Below, piece by piece: positions 1 through 6,942 of a stretch of 9,613 bases of DNA; position 1 is the stretch's first letter; every line of letters starts with the position of its first letter. A program made the translations under genes and the position numbers. The notes beneath the pieces were generated by a model. That model worked only from the letters and a program-made list of their open reading frames with translations. It made no database searches and was not told the DNA's origin. Source of the DNA: an archaeon (GTDB lineage: Archaea; Hydrothermarchaeota; Hydrothermarchaeia; JALTZZ01; JALUTC01); assembly GCA_027058345.1 (NCBI GenBank), contig JALUTC010000152.1, forward strand, positions 1 to 9,613. The letters are read 5' to 3'.

Positions 1-128
1 GAAATATATGTTAACTGCTTCTTTAGTTTTTTGCTTTTAATTTTTTCAAAGATATAGTTATAGAACTCTGGTTCGTTTAATTTTTTGGATTTAACAAACA
101 TGATTGTATTTTCATCTAAGTTCATCAT
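1..128 (-). CDS. Hypothetical protein, C-terminus cut by window edge
   Basis: The frame stays open from a double ATG (128 or 125) to the left edge of the window, giving about 42 residues beginning MMNLDENTIMFVKSKKLNEP. The start is supported by an AGGTGA ribosome site at 135-140, six bases upstream. An ATG at 131-133 is followed at once by TGA and is not usable. The visible part is lysine-rich and mildly amphipathic, with no motif I recognise. It follows the 155-aa gene by 23 bp on the same strand, so it is probably co-transcribed with it and may share its recombination role; that is context only. Function unknown. Confidence 0.6.
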   Translation of the reverse strand, partial: MMNLDENTIMFVKSKKLNEPEFYNYIFEKIKSKKLKKQLTYI

Positions 129-151
129 CACATGTCACCTAAGGAAAAAAA

Positions 152-619
152 TTAAATCTTAAAATTGATTGGTATTCCTAAGAAGCTTGCGATTCCTCTT
201 TTAATAGCACTGCTGACTGCTCTTTTTATCACGTTTTCTGTTGGCTCGTCTTTGAACTTGCGTTCCGCAATTCCGACTTCTTCAATGTATCTCTGCTCAT
301 CAAAGACTTTTACCTTCGCCAATACCAAGTCCCTTTCTATCTTCACTTCAATTATTTCTTTATTTAGACCATAAATTCTTGCAAGCAAATCAAGAAACGC
401 TCTTCTCAATGTGATTTGCCTTCCTTGTTTTGTAGATATCACTGCATAATAGTAGCTTGGGATAGGAACGGTGGTTATTTCATCTCCCTTTGCTGCAATT
501 AAGAATAGCTCATTTCCTCTAAGTTCGATGTTTATCATTTCTGGTCTTTCTAATAATTTTTTCAACAATTCTTCAATCCTACCATTTTTTATTTTAGCTT
601 TTTCCATTTCAGCTGCCAT
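152..619 (-). CDS. Candidate Rad52-like single-strand annealing protein (155 aa)
   Basis: The gene is well formed, with a strong GGGGGTGA ribosome site at 624-631, four bases before the ATG. The protein is helix-rich to about residue 30, then mixed alpha/beta. Residues 88-112 read as two beta strands, followed by YIEEVGIAERK (111-121). A basic amphipathic helix from about 128 to 147 (VIKRAVSSAIKRGIASFLGI) closes the domain. That order (strands, Gly-x-Ala/Glu turn, then an 'A..A.KRa...lGi' helix) resembles the core of Rad52/Rad22 and ERF/Sak annealing proteins that mobile elements carry for recombination-dependent replication. The resemblance is by eye, and no invariant catalytic residue is available to test it. 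It sits in the same strand block as a primase and helicase, which fits the role. It could instead be an unrelated nucleic-acid-binding protein. Confidence 0.45.
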   Translation of the reverse strand: MAAEMEKAKIKNGRIEELLKKLLERPEMINIELRGNELFLIAAKGDEITTVPIPSYYYAVISTKQGRQITLRRAFLDLLARIYGLNKEIIEVKIERDLVLAKVKVFDEQRYIEEVGIAERKFKDEPTENVIKRAVSSAIKRGIASFLGIPINFKI

Positions 620-680
620 ATTTTCACCCCCAATAAAAATAGCGAAAAAGTTAAAATGAAAAGATTTTTGAAAAGTATAT

Positions 681-688
681 TATTTAAA
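681..688 (-). promoter_or_regulatory. Candidate TATA box for the 155-aa gene
   Basis: TTTAAATA on the minus strand lies in the only sizeable gap of the leftward block (620-722). A start of transcription about 25 bp downstream would fall near 656, giving a leader of roughly 35 bases that ends with the strong GGGGGTGA site. This suggests that the annealing-protein gene and the partial gene after it form their own transcription unit. Confidence 0.35.
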
Positions 689-699
689 GTATGTGATTT

Positions 700-713
700 A
701 AAAAAATAAAAAA
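700..713 (-). terminator. Candidate T-tract terminator after the 59-aa gene
   Basis: On the minus strand, ten bases after the TAA of the 59-aa gene, the sequence reads six T, one A, seven T. Archaeal RNA polymerase can terminate on oligo-T tracts without a hairpin, and no convincing stem precedes this one. The TATA-like TTTAAATA follows directly, consistent with one unit ending and another beginning. Confidence 0.35.
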
Positions 714-722
714 TTGAGGGAG

Positions 723-902
723 TTACTTCTTCTCTTTCTTCTTCAATTCCTTCTTTTTCTTCTCGAGCTCCTCTGGCTTCACTCCAATATGCTTTGCCAT
801 CTTCTCGCAATCCCATTCCTTTGGATTTCCTACATATCTCTCGCTTACTTTACAAAAGTTTGCATGTTCTTTCAATAGAAACTCACACTTTTCACACGTC
901 AT
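723..902 (-). CDS. Small cysteine-rich, probably zinc-binding protein (59 aa)
   Basis: Four cysteines at residues 3, 6, 17 and 33 (MTCEKC..., C17 and C33) form a C-x2-C-x10-C-x15-C pattern that could hold one zinc ion. The C-terminal 15 residues are almost only lysine, glutamate and leucine (EELEKKKKELKKKEKK), a charged helix likely to touch nucleic acid or a protein partner. I start it at the ATG at 902, which has GGTGG just upstream. The alternative upstream start at 923 is a TTG with no ribosome site. It lies 25 bp after the metallopeptidase-like gene on the same strand. No family recognised; function unknown. Confidence 0.6.
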   Translation of the reverse strand: MTCEKCEFLLKEHANFCKVSERYVGNPKEWDCEKMAKHIGVKPEELEKKKKELKKKEKK

Positions 903-927
903 AACACCACCAAAAATATACAAAAAG

Positions 928-1914
928 TTAACGGAAATATTTCTTTATTCTATATTCGACATATTTAACTGAGCGCATTGCTTCAATAGGGTCCAATATT
1001 CCATCTAAACGTCTGTAAATTTCGTAAAGAATGTCAGAAAGAACGTCATGATAAACTAGAATCTTGAATCTCTGAGGTCTGATTGAAATGTTGTCGATTT
1101 TCATTACCTCATCAACGATTTTTCTTATAAGTATAATTATTCTATCGATGATGTAAACGACATCTTCAAGTCTTAGTGCATGCGCAATTCCTTTTATCTC
1201 GTTGAGCTTTCCTATATAATGTTCAACGTTCTGCAAAACATAATCTGGCCGAGTCTTCAAATCGTTAAACAACATTTCGAGCACTTTAATGATTTCTCCA
1301 TATCTATGAATTTCTGCAGATATTTCTCTATAAACCTCGACAGCTCGACATATCGATGGCGTGTTTATTATAGCGAAAAATCTTAAGATATCCAACCTGT
1401 TAGAAACGAATGAATTGAATTCATGCAATTTTCCAATCATTCTAGCTGCAAATTCTTCAGCTTCAATTTGAAATCGATTTCTATACCCAACTCTATCAAA
1501 CTCTTCCCAATATCTCCTCTCATAGTCAGGTATAGTTACATCCTGATGGAAGTGCTTCAGTTCGTGAAGCAATGACCTTAAATCGGATTCCATTAGAAGG
1601 TATATTCTTTTATGTGAACTATCGTAAAAAGCCTCGACATGCGGTTGATGATACAATGGGTCGAAATAGATGTCAGGATATCTATCAATTTTAAATATCT
1701 TCTGACATATCTCAATGACAAGTGATTGCAATGCAGGCTTAGCTCTTTCAAATTCTCGCATCAAAATTTCCTTAAACTTGTTCAATGTTTCTATTACAAT
1801 TCTTTTCTTCTCTTCAAAAACGCTCTTACACTTATCAAGTATATATTCAATTGCCTTGACAATATAACTTTCCTCGAAAAGAATTCTATCTCTTTCAACA
1901 GTAAACCTGACCAT
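928..1914 (-). CDS. HExxH (zincin) metallopeptidase-like protein (328 aa)
   Basis: The key feature is LLHELKHFHQD at residues 115-125: H117-E118-x-x-H121 is the zincin active-site motif. About 30 residues later comes QIEAEEFAARM (149-159), with E151 or E154 placed to be the third zinc ligand, as in ImmA/IrrE-type and WLM/SprT-like proteases. Before the motif is a beta region (about 80-110, YPDIYFDP... HKRIYLLMES) typical of the sheet edge in these enzymes. Helices fill the first 75 and last 150 residues, with no signal peptide. By analogy with ImmA/IrrE it could cleave a repressor, and by analogy with SprT a DNA-protein crosslink; neither is shown. It starts 6 bp after the preceding stop, without a clear ribosome site, so it is probably translated by reinitiation. 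The metallopeptidase fold is likely; the substrate is unknown. Confidence 0.7.
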   Translation of the reverse strand: MVRFTVERDRILFEESYIVKAIEYILDKCKSVFEEKKRIVIETLNKFKEILMREFERAKPALQSLVIEICQKIFKIDRYPDIYFDPLYHQPHVEAFYDSSHKRIYLLMESDLRSLLHELKHFHQDVTIPDYERRYWEEFDRVGYRNRFQIEAEEFAARMIGKLHEFNSFVSNRLDILRFFAIINTPSICRAVEVYREISAEIHRYGEIIKVLEMLFNDLKTRPDYVLQNVEHYIGKLNEIKGIAHALRLEDVVYIIDRIIILIRKIVDEVMKIDNISIRPQRFKILVYHDVLSDILYEIYRRLDGILDPIEAMRSVKYVEYRIKKYFR

Positions 1915-1920
1915 ACAAAA

Positions 1921-2103
1921 TTACAAATGTTTAACAATTCTATCGATTATTCGCCTCCTAAACGGATAGCAGTTCGATGGCACTTTTATACGAATTTGCT
2001 TATCATCGAGATAAGCAATCATCAGCATGTATTTCTTCGATACATATATCTCGACGAGAATTATTCCGTAACGATGTAAGGAATAGAATTCACGCTCAAT
2101 CAT
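1921..2103 (-). CDS. Small hypothetical protein (60 aa)
   Basis: Begins MIEREFYSLHRYGIILVEIY and ends in a basic stretch (YPFRRRIIDRIVKHL). The ATG at 2103 overlaps the TGA of the preceding gene as ATGA. A GGAAGTG site lies five bases before it, so I prefer this to a longer start at 2121 (six more residues) that would lie deep in the upstream gene. The middle alternates hydrophobic and charged residues as in a small beta sheet (IILVEIYVSKKYMLMIAYLDDKQIRIKV region). No family recognised. It is coupled to the 67-aa protein and sits between the primase and the metallopeptidase-like gene. Confidence 0.6.
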   Translation of the reverse strand: MIEREFYSLHRYGIILVEIYVSKKYMLMIAYLDDKQIRIKVPSNCYPFRRRIIDRIVKHL

Positions 2104-2306
2104 TTCAACACTTCCAGCCATGCGAGAATTTTTGCAAGTTGCTTCTCCGTTAGCTCGAATTTTGGCTTGATGAAAACACCTGCTTCAGGAAGGTAGATTG
2201 CTCTGACATAGGGATTTCCAAGCACGAGAATGTTTGTTGATTTAAAATAATATTTTAATAAAACATCAAAAAGCTCATCTTCATCTCGGACGAAAATATC
2301 CCTCAT
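2100..2306 (-). CDS. Small hypothetical protein (68 codons incl. stop-adjacent end)
   Basis: Begins MRDIFVRDEDELFDVLLKYY and ends KQLAKILAWLEVLK. It has the look of a compact alpha/beta protein with a C-terminal amphipathic helix. The start is firm: a GGTGA site (about 2314-2318) lies seven bases before an ATG that overlaps the stop of the 114-aa gene as ATGA. Its own stop overlaps the next start in the same way. There are no cysteines or catalytic motif and no recognised family. Translational coupling to primase-linked genes suggests a shared complex, as an inference only. Confidence 0.6.
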   Translation of the reverse strand: MRDIFVRDEDELFDVLLKYYFKSTNILVLGNPYVRAIYLPEAGVFIKPKFELTEKQLAKILAWLEVLK

Positions 2307-2647
2307 GGAAAAATCACCAGATACTTCCTACCGTTTATCTTCTTGACATCATAAATTATTGGCTGGATTTCGATTTCCTCGTCATTATATTCATCAATCA
2401 CTCTTATGAAATTGTTACTCTTCCTACCCTGCTTCAATTTCAGAAGCCATGCCTTCGTGAATGTCGGTATAAGAAGCAGGTATGTCTCTTTAATATAAAA
2501 CTTGAATCTTCCAAAAATCAAAGTAGACTTGTAGAGCTTATATTTTTCGAGCTGGTCTTCCTTAAGGGCAATTGTAAATTTGTTCGTATTGATTAAATAA
2601 GTGTAAGGAAGCCTTGTTATACGAGAGACTTCAAATCCGAGCATCAT
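2303..2647 (-). CDS. Hypothetical protein downstream of primase (114 aa)
   Basis: The protein is rich in beta-like segments and lysine/arginine (for example LIFGRFKFYIKETYLLLIP around residues 43-61, and RKYLVIF at the end). That would suit a small nucleic-acid-binding barrel, but no family motif is visible. An AAGGAGGT site lies about nine bases before the start. The first of two consecutive ATGs overlaps the primase stop as ATGA; the second ATG would remove only one residue. Tight coupling to the primase gene makes a primase accessory subunit or single-strand DNA-binding protein a reasonable guess. Confidence 0.6.
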   Translation of the reverse strand: MMLGFEVSRITRLPYTYLINTNKFTIALKEDQLEKYKLYKSTLIFGRFKFYIKETYLLLIPTFTKAWLLKLKQGRKSNNFIRVIDEYNDEEIEIQPIIYDVKKINGRKYLVIFP

Positions 2648-3567
2648 AAGAGACCAACCTCCTTAAGTTTCTTATACAACGTAAACATACTTCTCGGTCT
2701 ATCATCTTCATGAAAATCGATATAAACGGGTATATCCGCTATTACTCTACCAGCATGTTTCAATTGCTTGTAAACAACAAAGCTCGGATGTCTGTCGGGT
2801 TGATGAAACGGACAATGATACGTTATGTAGTAACCATGGTCCTTATGCTTATAATCCTCGAGAGCTTCAAGACAAATCTTAGCAATTTCAAAATATTTCT
2901 CTTTTAATTTGTCACTCATCACTCGTTTCTCAACGACCTGCTCGCTATAATTATCGTTATACTTATTCAACTCTATAAGTAAATCCGTATTTGCTAACGG
3001 ATTGAAGAATTTAAGCTCAAATTCCTGAACATCGTCCTCCCAACCATATCCTTCATCAAGATACTTTATATACTTCCTTTTGTTCCATGAGCAAATCTCG
3101 AGGATTAGATGTTCCCTTTGAAGTAAGACGGTTTTGTCAACATCAAGGTTATATTTCTTCAATTCATCATATAACCACTTCCTAAGCAATACAAATACAG
3201 TCTTAATCGTGGTTGCGATTTTATACATATTTTCAGCAAGCAATTCTGCTTCAAAATATAAATTTGGATTGTAAATTATGTGATAGTGCCAGCCTCGGTT
3301 ACCAGAGAAGAATTTGTTATATGTTATGTCATATACATCCAAAATGTCTTCAATGATTTTACATTGCTTCTTATCATTTACATCCAAATCTATCACCGCC
3401 TCAAAAGGCAGGACGTTTCTGTATAAAAACGGAAATTTCTTATACTTAGCATAATCGATATCTCTCTTCCAAATTACTTCACCGTTAAGCAACTCGTTTC
3501 GTATTGCATACTTAGGATAATGCAAAAATTGGGAAGTTATTTTATCTCTAAGTTCCCAAGGCTTCAT
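2644..3567 (-). CDS. Archaeal PriS-like primase with C-terminal CHC2-like knuckle
   Basis: Makes primers for DNA synthesis. The catalytic signatures of the archaeal/eukaryotic small primase subunit (AEP fold) are visible: FEAVIDLDV at residues 55-63, with the metal-binding pair D60/D62, and SGNRGWHYH at 88-96, the nucleotide-binding loop. D142/D144 in LDVDKTVLLQREHLI lies where the third catalytic aspartate is expected. Near the C-terminus YHCPFHQPDRHPSF (250-263) copies the CPFH...PSF start of the CHC2 zinc finger of bacterial DnaG. The usual distal C-x2-C is absent; H286/D288 (FHEDD) follow instead. At 307 aa it is near PriS size. The start is set by a GGAGGA site six bases upstream and by ATGA overlap with the helicase stop. 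No PriL gene is recognisable in the window. The primase call is confident; the zinc-knuckle reading is moderate. Confidence 0.85.
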   Translation of the reverse strand: MKPWELRDKITSQFLHYPKYAIRNELLNGEVIWKRDIDYAKYKKFPFLYRNVLPFEAVIDLDVNDKKQCKIIEDILDVYDITYNKFFSGNRGWHYHIIYNPNLYFEAELLAENMYKIATTIKTVFVLLRKWLYDELKKYNLDVDKTVLLQREHLILEICSWNKRKYIKYLDEGYGWEDDVQEFELKFFNPLANTDLLIELNKYNDNYSEQVVEKRVMSDKLKEKYFEIAKICLEALEDYKHKDHGYYITYHCPFHQPDRHPSFVVYKQLKHAGRVIADIPVYIDFHEDDRPRSMFTLYKKLKEVGLL

Positions 3568-5810
3568 AAAAATTCCTCCGGTATTGAAATAAATCTTTGT
3601 TTAAATTCTTCATCCTGAAGGCAATACTTTCTAACTCCCCAATCAAACGCTTTATCGAAAATGAATGTAATCGTTTCTTTGTATGGATTTCTCTTATGCC
3701 TTCCTGTAAGTTGAATTAACCTTCTCGCGGCTTCTTTAATATTTTCCTCCATTAGCTTCCCTTCTCCGACCTCTCTAACTAAAAATTCTTGGTCAATTGA
3801 TGCAAGATTAGGAAATGGTATCTTAACAACGAATAATAACCTAACATCTAATTCGTTTGGATTTAAATCGGTTCCCAATTCATCACCCCATACAAGTGTC
3901 ATGTATTTCAACTTTTTATTTTCTTTAAATTCATCAATCGATTTTCTCAAATCGCTATCTTCACTCCTAACAATCCCTTCATAACCAAGTTTTCGTCTAA
4001 TTACTTTCTCGAATATCTTTGAATATTTGAAGTTATATGTATAAACAAGGAATCTCTCTTCATGAAATCCAAGCCTGTCAATAAACTCGACCACCTTTTC
4101 CATTTCTTTCTCAACCTCTTTACTTTCCATCGCGTGTTTAATATTTATCAAGGGTATATATACGATTGGATTCTTTTTAGGATTATAGCTCAAGCATCGA
4201 TTTTTTGGATTTATAGGAACGACAATAAAACCTTTTAAATCATCTTCCGGTGTCGCTGAAACTAAAAATATTTTTTTGAAATTAAGTGTATCTTGGATTA
4301 ACCATATGAATTGCTCTCTACCAATTGTAAACATATCAAAGATTGTGCTTTGAATGTAATCAATCTTTCTTGCATATACAATATCATCAGCAAGAAATTC
4401 CTTAACATCTTTAGCTATGATTCTCGCCGTTATGAAATCTATATTTTCTTCTCTCGTAGTCTCAGCTTCAAAATCAAAGTTTTTGTAAACCCACTCCTTT
4501 ATTTTATAACACATATCCAATAATTCGTTCAATAAGAGCTGTTTCAATGTTCCAACATTTCTATGCTTCGACAAAACATATTTCGGCAAAACCGACACAT
4601 CCTTTGTTTTTGTATATCTTTCCCAAGCATACATCAATTCCTTCTTAAGGTTTTCAACCACGGGCTCTCTCTTCAATGTCTCTATTTCCTTTAATGTTTC
4701 AGCCAAAACACTACTTGGTATATTCACCTTCAAAATCTTATCTCTGACACTCTTATCTATTCTACGTGAGAATATCCTGTAAATTGTAAGCAATTCTTTC
4801 AAATTATCTATTTCTAAAACGAGTTCCTCTAATTGTTTTCTAACATCTTCCAATCTCTTTGCGTTTGCTATCGCTTGCAATCGAGAAAGAAATTTCTTCT
4901 CTCTATTAACATCATACGATATTTTGAAATGAATGCCTGATGTAATGCTTGCTTTAACAGCAGGATACTCATCAATAATAACTATATCAGCGTTTGATAC
5001 AAGACTGAAATTAGCGAAATTTGTAACAACCATGTTCAAATTCTTCGCCCTTTGTATTGCAAGATAATATGGACAATCGCGACAATATCTTGATACATAA
5101 CCTGTTAACTCGTCCTTACAAGATTCTTCAATCCTTTTCTTCATAAATTCCACAACCTCGTTATTCACTCTGATGTATTTTAGGATGACAGGACATGATA
5201 GACAAGTGTCATCTTTGATTCCAAGAATTCCTAACCTACTTAACTCGTTCCCAAATTTTTCCTTCGCTTCTAAAATTCTCGGACATTTATATTCTCTCTT
5301 ACCATATAATGGATAGAAGCCATATCTCTCCCATTGTCTTTGATGTTGCTTTATAGGTGTAATTACGACAGTTTTATAATTTTTATCGCTGAGCATTCTT
5401 GCAATTATACTAAGTGCATACGTCTTTCCCGAACCAGTTGTTGGTGCAACTACAAATCTATCATACTTATCAATGTTTGAAAGAATGTCAAGAATTGTAT
5501 ATAATTGCTCTGACCATAAGTTTTCATGCTCAATAGCATATTTTTGAATTTCAGGTGGTGGTGGGATTTCCTGAACAGTTGCTGGAGCCTTTTCAGCTTC
5601 TTTAACAATTTGATGTATTACTCCATTACAACTTGCATAACAATCCAAATTCTTCGGCTCGGTATTACTTGCTTTTTCATATAATTGCTTGTTTCTTTTC
5701 AATAGAAACTTCGAGACCTTGTCAGAGTATTTACATTTCTTAATTAGAAATGACAACTCGGATAAATCAAGACCTCGATTCTTTATGAAGGAAAGATATA
5801 AACAGGTCAT
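3564..5810 (-). CDS. XPD/DinG-like superfamily 2 helicase with iron-sulfur cysteines (748 aa)
   Basis: Likely the 5'-3' replicative or repair helicase of the element. Visible motifs: Walker A APTTGSGKT (122-130); motif Ia TPIKQHQRQW (151-160); motif II DEYP (280-283), replacing the common DEAH; motif III SAT (518-520); motif V WGDELGTDLN (641-650); and motif VI QLTGRHKR (700-707). Between Walker A and motif II are cysteines C176, C203, C206, C231, C243 and C246. They include CLSCP and CRDCPYY, the latter followed by a VVTNFANF stretch. This is where Rad3/XPD/DinG helicases carry a 4Fe-4S cluster. A helical insertion of about 220 residues (300-510) before motif III matches the Arch-domain position. 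The N-terminal 100 residues (with C57 and C61) are not recognised. The gene is ATGA-coupled to its neighbours on both sides, including the primase. Confidence 0.85.
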   Translation of the reverse strand: MTCLYLSFIKNRGLDLSELSFLIKKCKYSDKVSKFLLKRNKQLYEKASNTEPKNLDCYASCNGVIHQIVKEAEKAPATVQEIPPPPEIQKYAIEHENLWSEQLYTILDILSNIDKYDRFVVAPTTGSGKTYALSIIARMLSDKNYKTVVITPIKQHQRQWERYGFYPLYGKREYKCPRILEAKEKFGNELSRLGILGIKDDTCLSCPVILKYIRVNNEVVEFMKKRIEESCKDELTGYVSRYCRDCPYYLAIQRAKNLNMVVTNFANFSLVSNADIVIIDEYPAVKASITSGIHFKISYDVNREKKFLSRLQAIANAKRLEDVRKQLEELVLEIDNLKELLTIYRIFSRRIDKSVRDKILKVNIPSSVLAETLKEIETLKREPVVENLKKELMYAWERYTKTKDVSVLPKYVLSKHRNVGTLKQLLLNELLDMCYKIKEWVYKNFDFEAETTREENIDFITARIIAKDVKEFLADDIVYARKIDYIQSTIFDMFTIGREQFIWLIQDTLNFKKIFLVSATPEDDLKGFIVVPINPKNRCLSYNPKKNPIVYIPLINIKHAMESKEVEKEMEKVVEFIDRLGFHEERFLVYTYNFKYSKIFEKVIRRKLGYEGIVRSEDSDLRKSIDEFKENKKLKYMTLVWGDELGTDLNPNELDVRLLFVVKIPFPNLASIDQEFLVREVGEGKLMEENIKEAARRLIQLTGRHKRNPYKETITFIFDKAFDWGVRKYCLQDEEFKQRFISIPEEFL

Positions 5811-6706
5811 AATGAAACACCAAATAGATTAGAGATGAGCTTTTTATCAAAATATTTATACTTGAGGGATTTAAGTAAATCCTTAAGTGTGATGTTATAC
5901 TTTTTCAAAATATCATACGAGTGTGATATTGCAAGAAAAAACAGCTTCTCAGGTGTATAATCAAGTTCATCTAATGTCTTGTCAATAGCTTCATAACTCT
6001 TCTTCGCTTCATCAATAAAGCCTTTTATCACATTTATCAATCGATTAACCTCATGCTTACATGCCATTTCAGCTCGCTTAAGCTTTTCAACAATTTCCTC
6101 GTCCTCACCTTCTTCAATTTCAATGTTCGTAATCTCAAGAATTTTATTAAGACCATGAGTGAATGCAAACGTATGTAAGATATGTATAGGTATAAAATCG
6201 ATAGCCTTTTGAAGTCTGAACTTCATCATAGCAATCGAATCGAGTAGTTTTCTCGTCTTCTCAACAAAAATTAATGTCGTTTTAAATTTCATTCTCTTAA
6301 CCCACTTCTCAGGCTCAAACCTGTCAACAATGTATTCGATAATTTCATCGACAAGATTTTGATGTTCATACAATTCATACCTTATCGCATTTATTATACT
6401 AAAATAGTATGATGAAAAATCGGCATCCTGTATCAAACTCAATATATCTTCATCGTATGAATATCTCGGTTTGTAATACGGTCTGAATGTATCAGCACCG
6501 ATTATGTAAATGTAGGACCTGATGTTGAGGATGCTTTCCCTATCGACATCGTAACGAAAATCTTGTCTGATTGATTTAACAATTTTTCGTCTAATTCTAT
6601 CTTCAATCAGCAATTCATTTAGGAAATTCTTAAGCCATGGCTCAGTTCTCACTCCCATTGTAACTGTTAGCTTTGCTTCCTTTTTCTTTTTTTCCTTTTC
6701 AGTCAT
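5807..6706 (-). CDS. Helical protein of unknown function in replication operon (299 aa)
   Basis: Begins MTEKEKKKKEAKLTVTMG, a charged tail, then a mostly helical protein with an acidic segment near residues 215-225 (EIEEGEDEEIVEKL). There are no P-loop, zinc or nuclease motifs. I place the start at 6706 because a GGGTGA ribosome site lies about six bases upstream and this ATG falls within the last codons of the 54-aa gene (8-bp overlap). A longer frame to 6730 has no such site. Its stop overlaps the helicase start as ATGA. Lying directly before helicase and primase genes, it could be an initiator, a helicase loader or a divergent large primase subunit. None of these can be shown from the sequence. 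Confidence 0.75.
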   Translation of the reverse strand: MTEKEKKKKEAKLTVTMGVRTEPWLKNFLNELLIEDRIRRKIVKSIRQDFRYDVDRESILNIRSYIYIIGADTFRPYYKPRYSYDEDILSLIQDADFSSYYFSIINAIRYELYEHQNLVDEIIEYIVDRFEPEKWVKRMKFKTTLIFVEKTRKLLDSIAMMKFRLQKAIDFIPIHILHTFAFTHGLNKILEITNIEIEEGEDEEIVEKLKRAEMACKHEVNRLINVIKGFIDEAKKSYEAIDKTLDELDYTPEKLFFLAISHSYDILKKYNITLKDLLKSLKYKYFDKKLISNLFGVSL

Positions 6707-6863
6707 AAGTTTCACCCAACACAACTTCAATTATAATTTTGTTGTCTGTTTCCGAATACTTCACTTCTTTTATTTCCCTGTCTTTTAATAATTCTTTTGG
6801 GATTAAAACGTATTTACTCTTTGATTTTTTTGTTCCTGAGGTGATGACGCCACGCAACCTCAT
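6699..6863 (-). CDS. Small possible AbrB-like regulator (54 aa), first gene of replication operon
   Basis: A 54-codon frame starting MRLRGVITSGTKKSKSKYVL. The layout is a short strand, a gap, then YVLIPKELLKD (18-28) and a closing strand KIIIEVVLG (42-50). It resembles the swapped-hairpin AbrB/SpoVT fold, in which 'v.IPkel' is the usual core, but the basic loop differs and the match is weak. No ribosome site precedes the ATG. A TATA-like TTTTAAAT lies 25-32 bases upstream, as expected for a leaderless first gene. Codons 4-6 overlap an inverted copy of the CGTGGYGTCA repeat, whose exact copies lie beside the promoter, so the product may control its own operon or the nearby putative origin. Confidence 0.55.
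   Translation of the reverse strand: MRLRGVITSGTKKSKSKYVLIPKELLKDREIKEVKYSETDNKIIIEVVLGETYD
6845..6854 (-). repeat. Third, inverted copy of the CGTGGYGTCA repeat
   Basis: The minus strand reads CGTGGCGTCA, one base different from the CGTGGTGTCA core of the two 23-bp direct repeats, and in opposite orientation. It lies inside the first codons of the 54-aa gene, downstream of the likely transcription start, a place where a bound protein would block transcription. Confidence 0.5.
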
Positions 6864-6887
6864 ATTATTATAAAAAATTTTAAAAAA

Positions 6888-6895
6888 ATTTAAAA
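6888..6895 (-). promoter_or_regulatory. Candidate TATA box of the leftward replication operon
   Basis: TTTTAAAT on the minus strand, 25-32 bases before the ATG at 6863. That is the archaeal box A distance for a leaderless transcript beginning at or near the start codon. It abuts the first 23-bp repeat (6892-6914), so a protein bound there would compete with TBP. The surrounding A/T richness allows other placements by a few bases. Confidence 0.4.
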
Positions 6896-6914
6896 TTTAT
6901 CGTGGTGTCAGAAT
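6892..6914 (+). repeat. 23-bp direct repeat, copy 1
   Basis: AAAATTTATCGTGGTGTCAG plus AAT, identical to the copy at 6943-6965. The centres are 51 bp apart, close to five helical turns, so proteins bound to both would face the same side of the DNA. It overlaps the leftward promoter. Confidence 0.8.
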
Positions 6915-6942
6915 GAAATAACCGCATTTTGGGCTTCTTTTC

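Noticed and set aside
589..816. 75-codon minus-strand frame across the gap between the 59-aa and 155-aa genes
   Set aside because: Covers parts of both real genes in another frame, with composition (poly-Glu then poly-Phe) typical of frame-shifted A/T-rich DNA.
1726..2079. 117-codon plus-strand frame
   Set aside because: Lies antisense to the metallopeptidase-like and 60-aa genes, has no ribosome site and reads as low-complexity Phe/Leu/Asn typical of reversed coding DNA.
2104..2121. Upstream start at 2121 for the 60-aa protein
   Set aside because: The ATG at 2103 gives the same ATGA overlap as its neighbours and has GGAAGTG five bases before it.
6707..6730. Longer start for the 299-aa protein, at 6730
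   Set aside because: It would add eight residues lying inside the 54-aa gene without a ribosome site, whereas 6706 has GGGTGA at the right distance.
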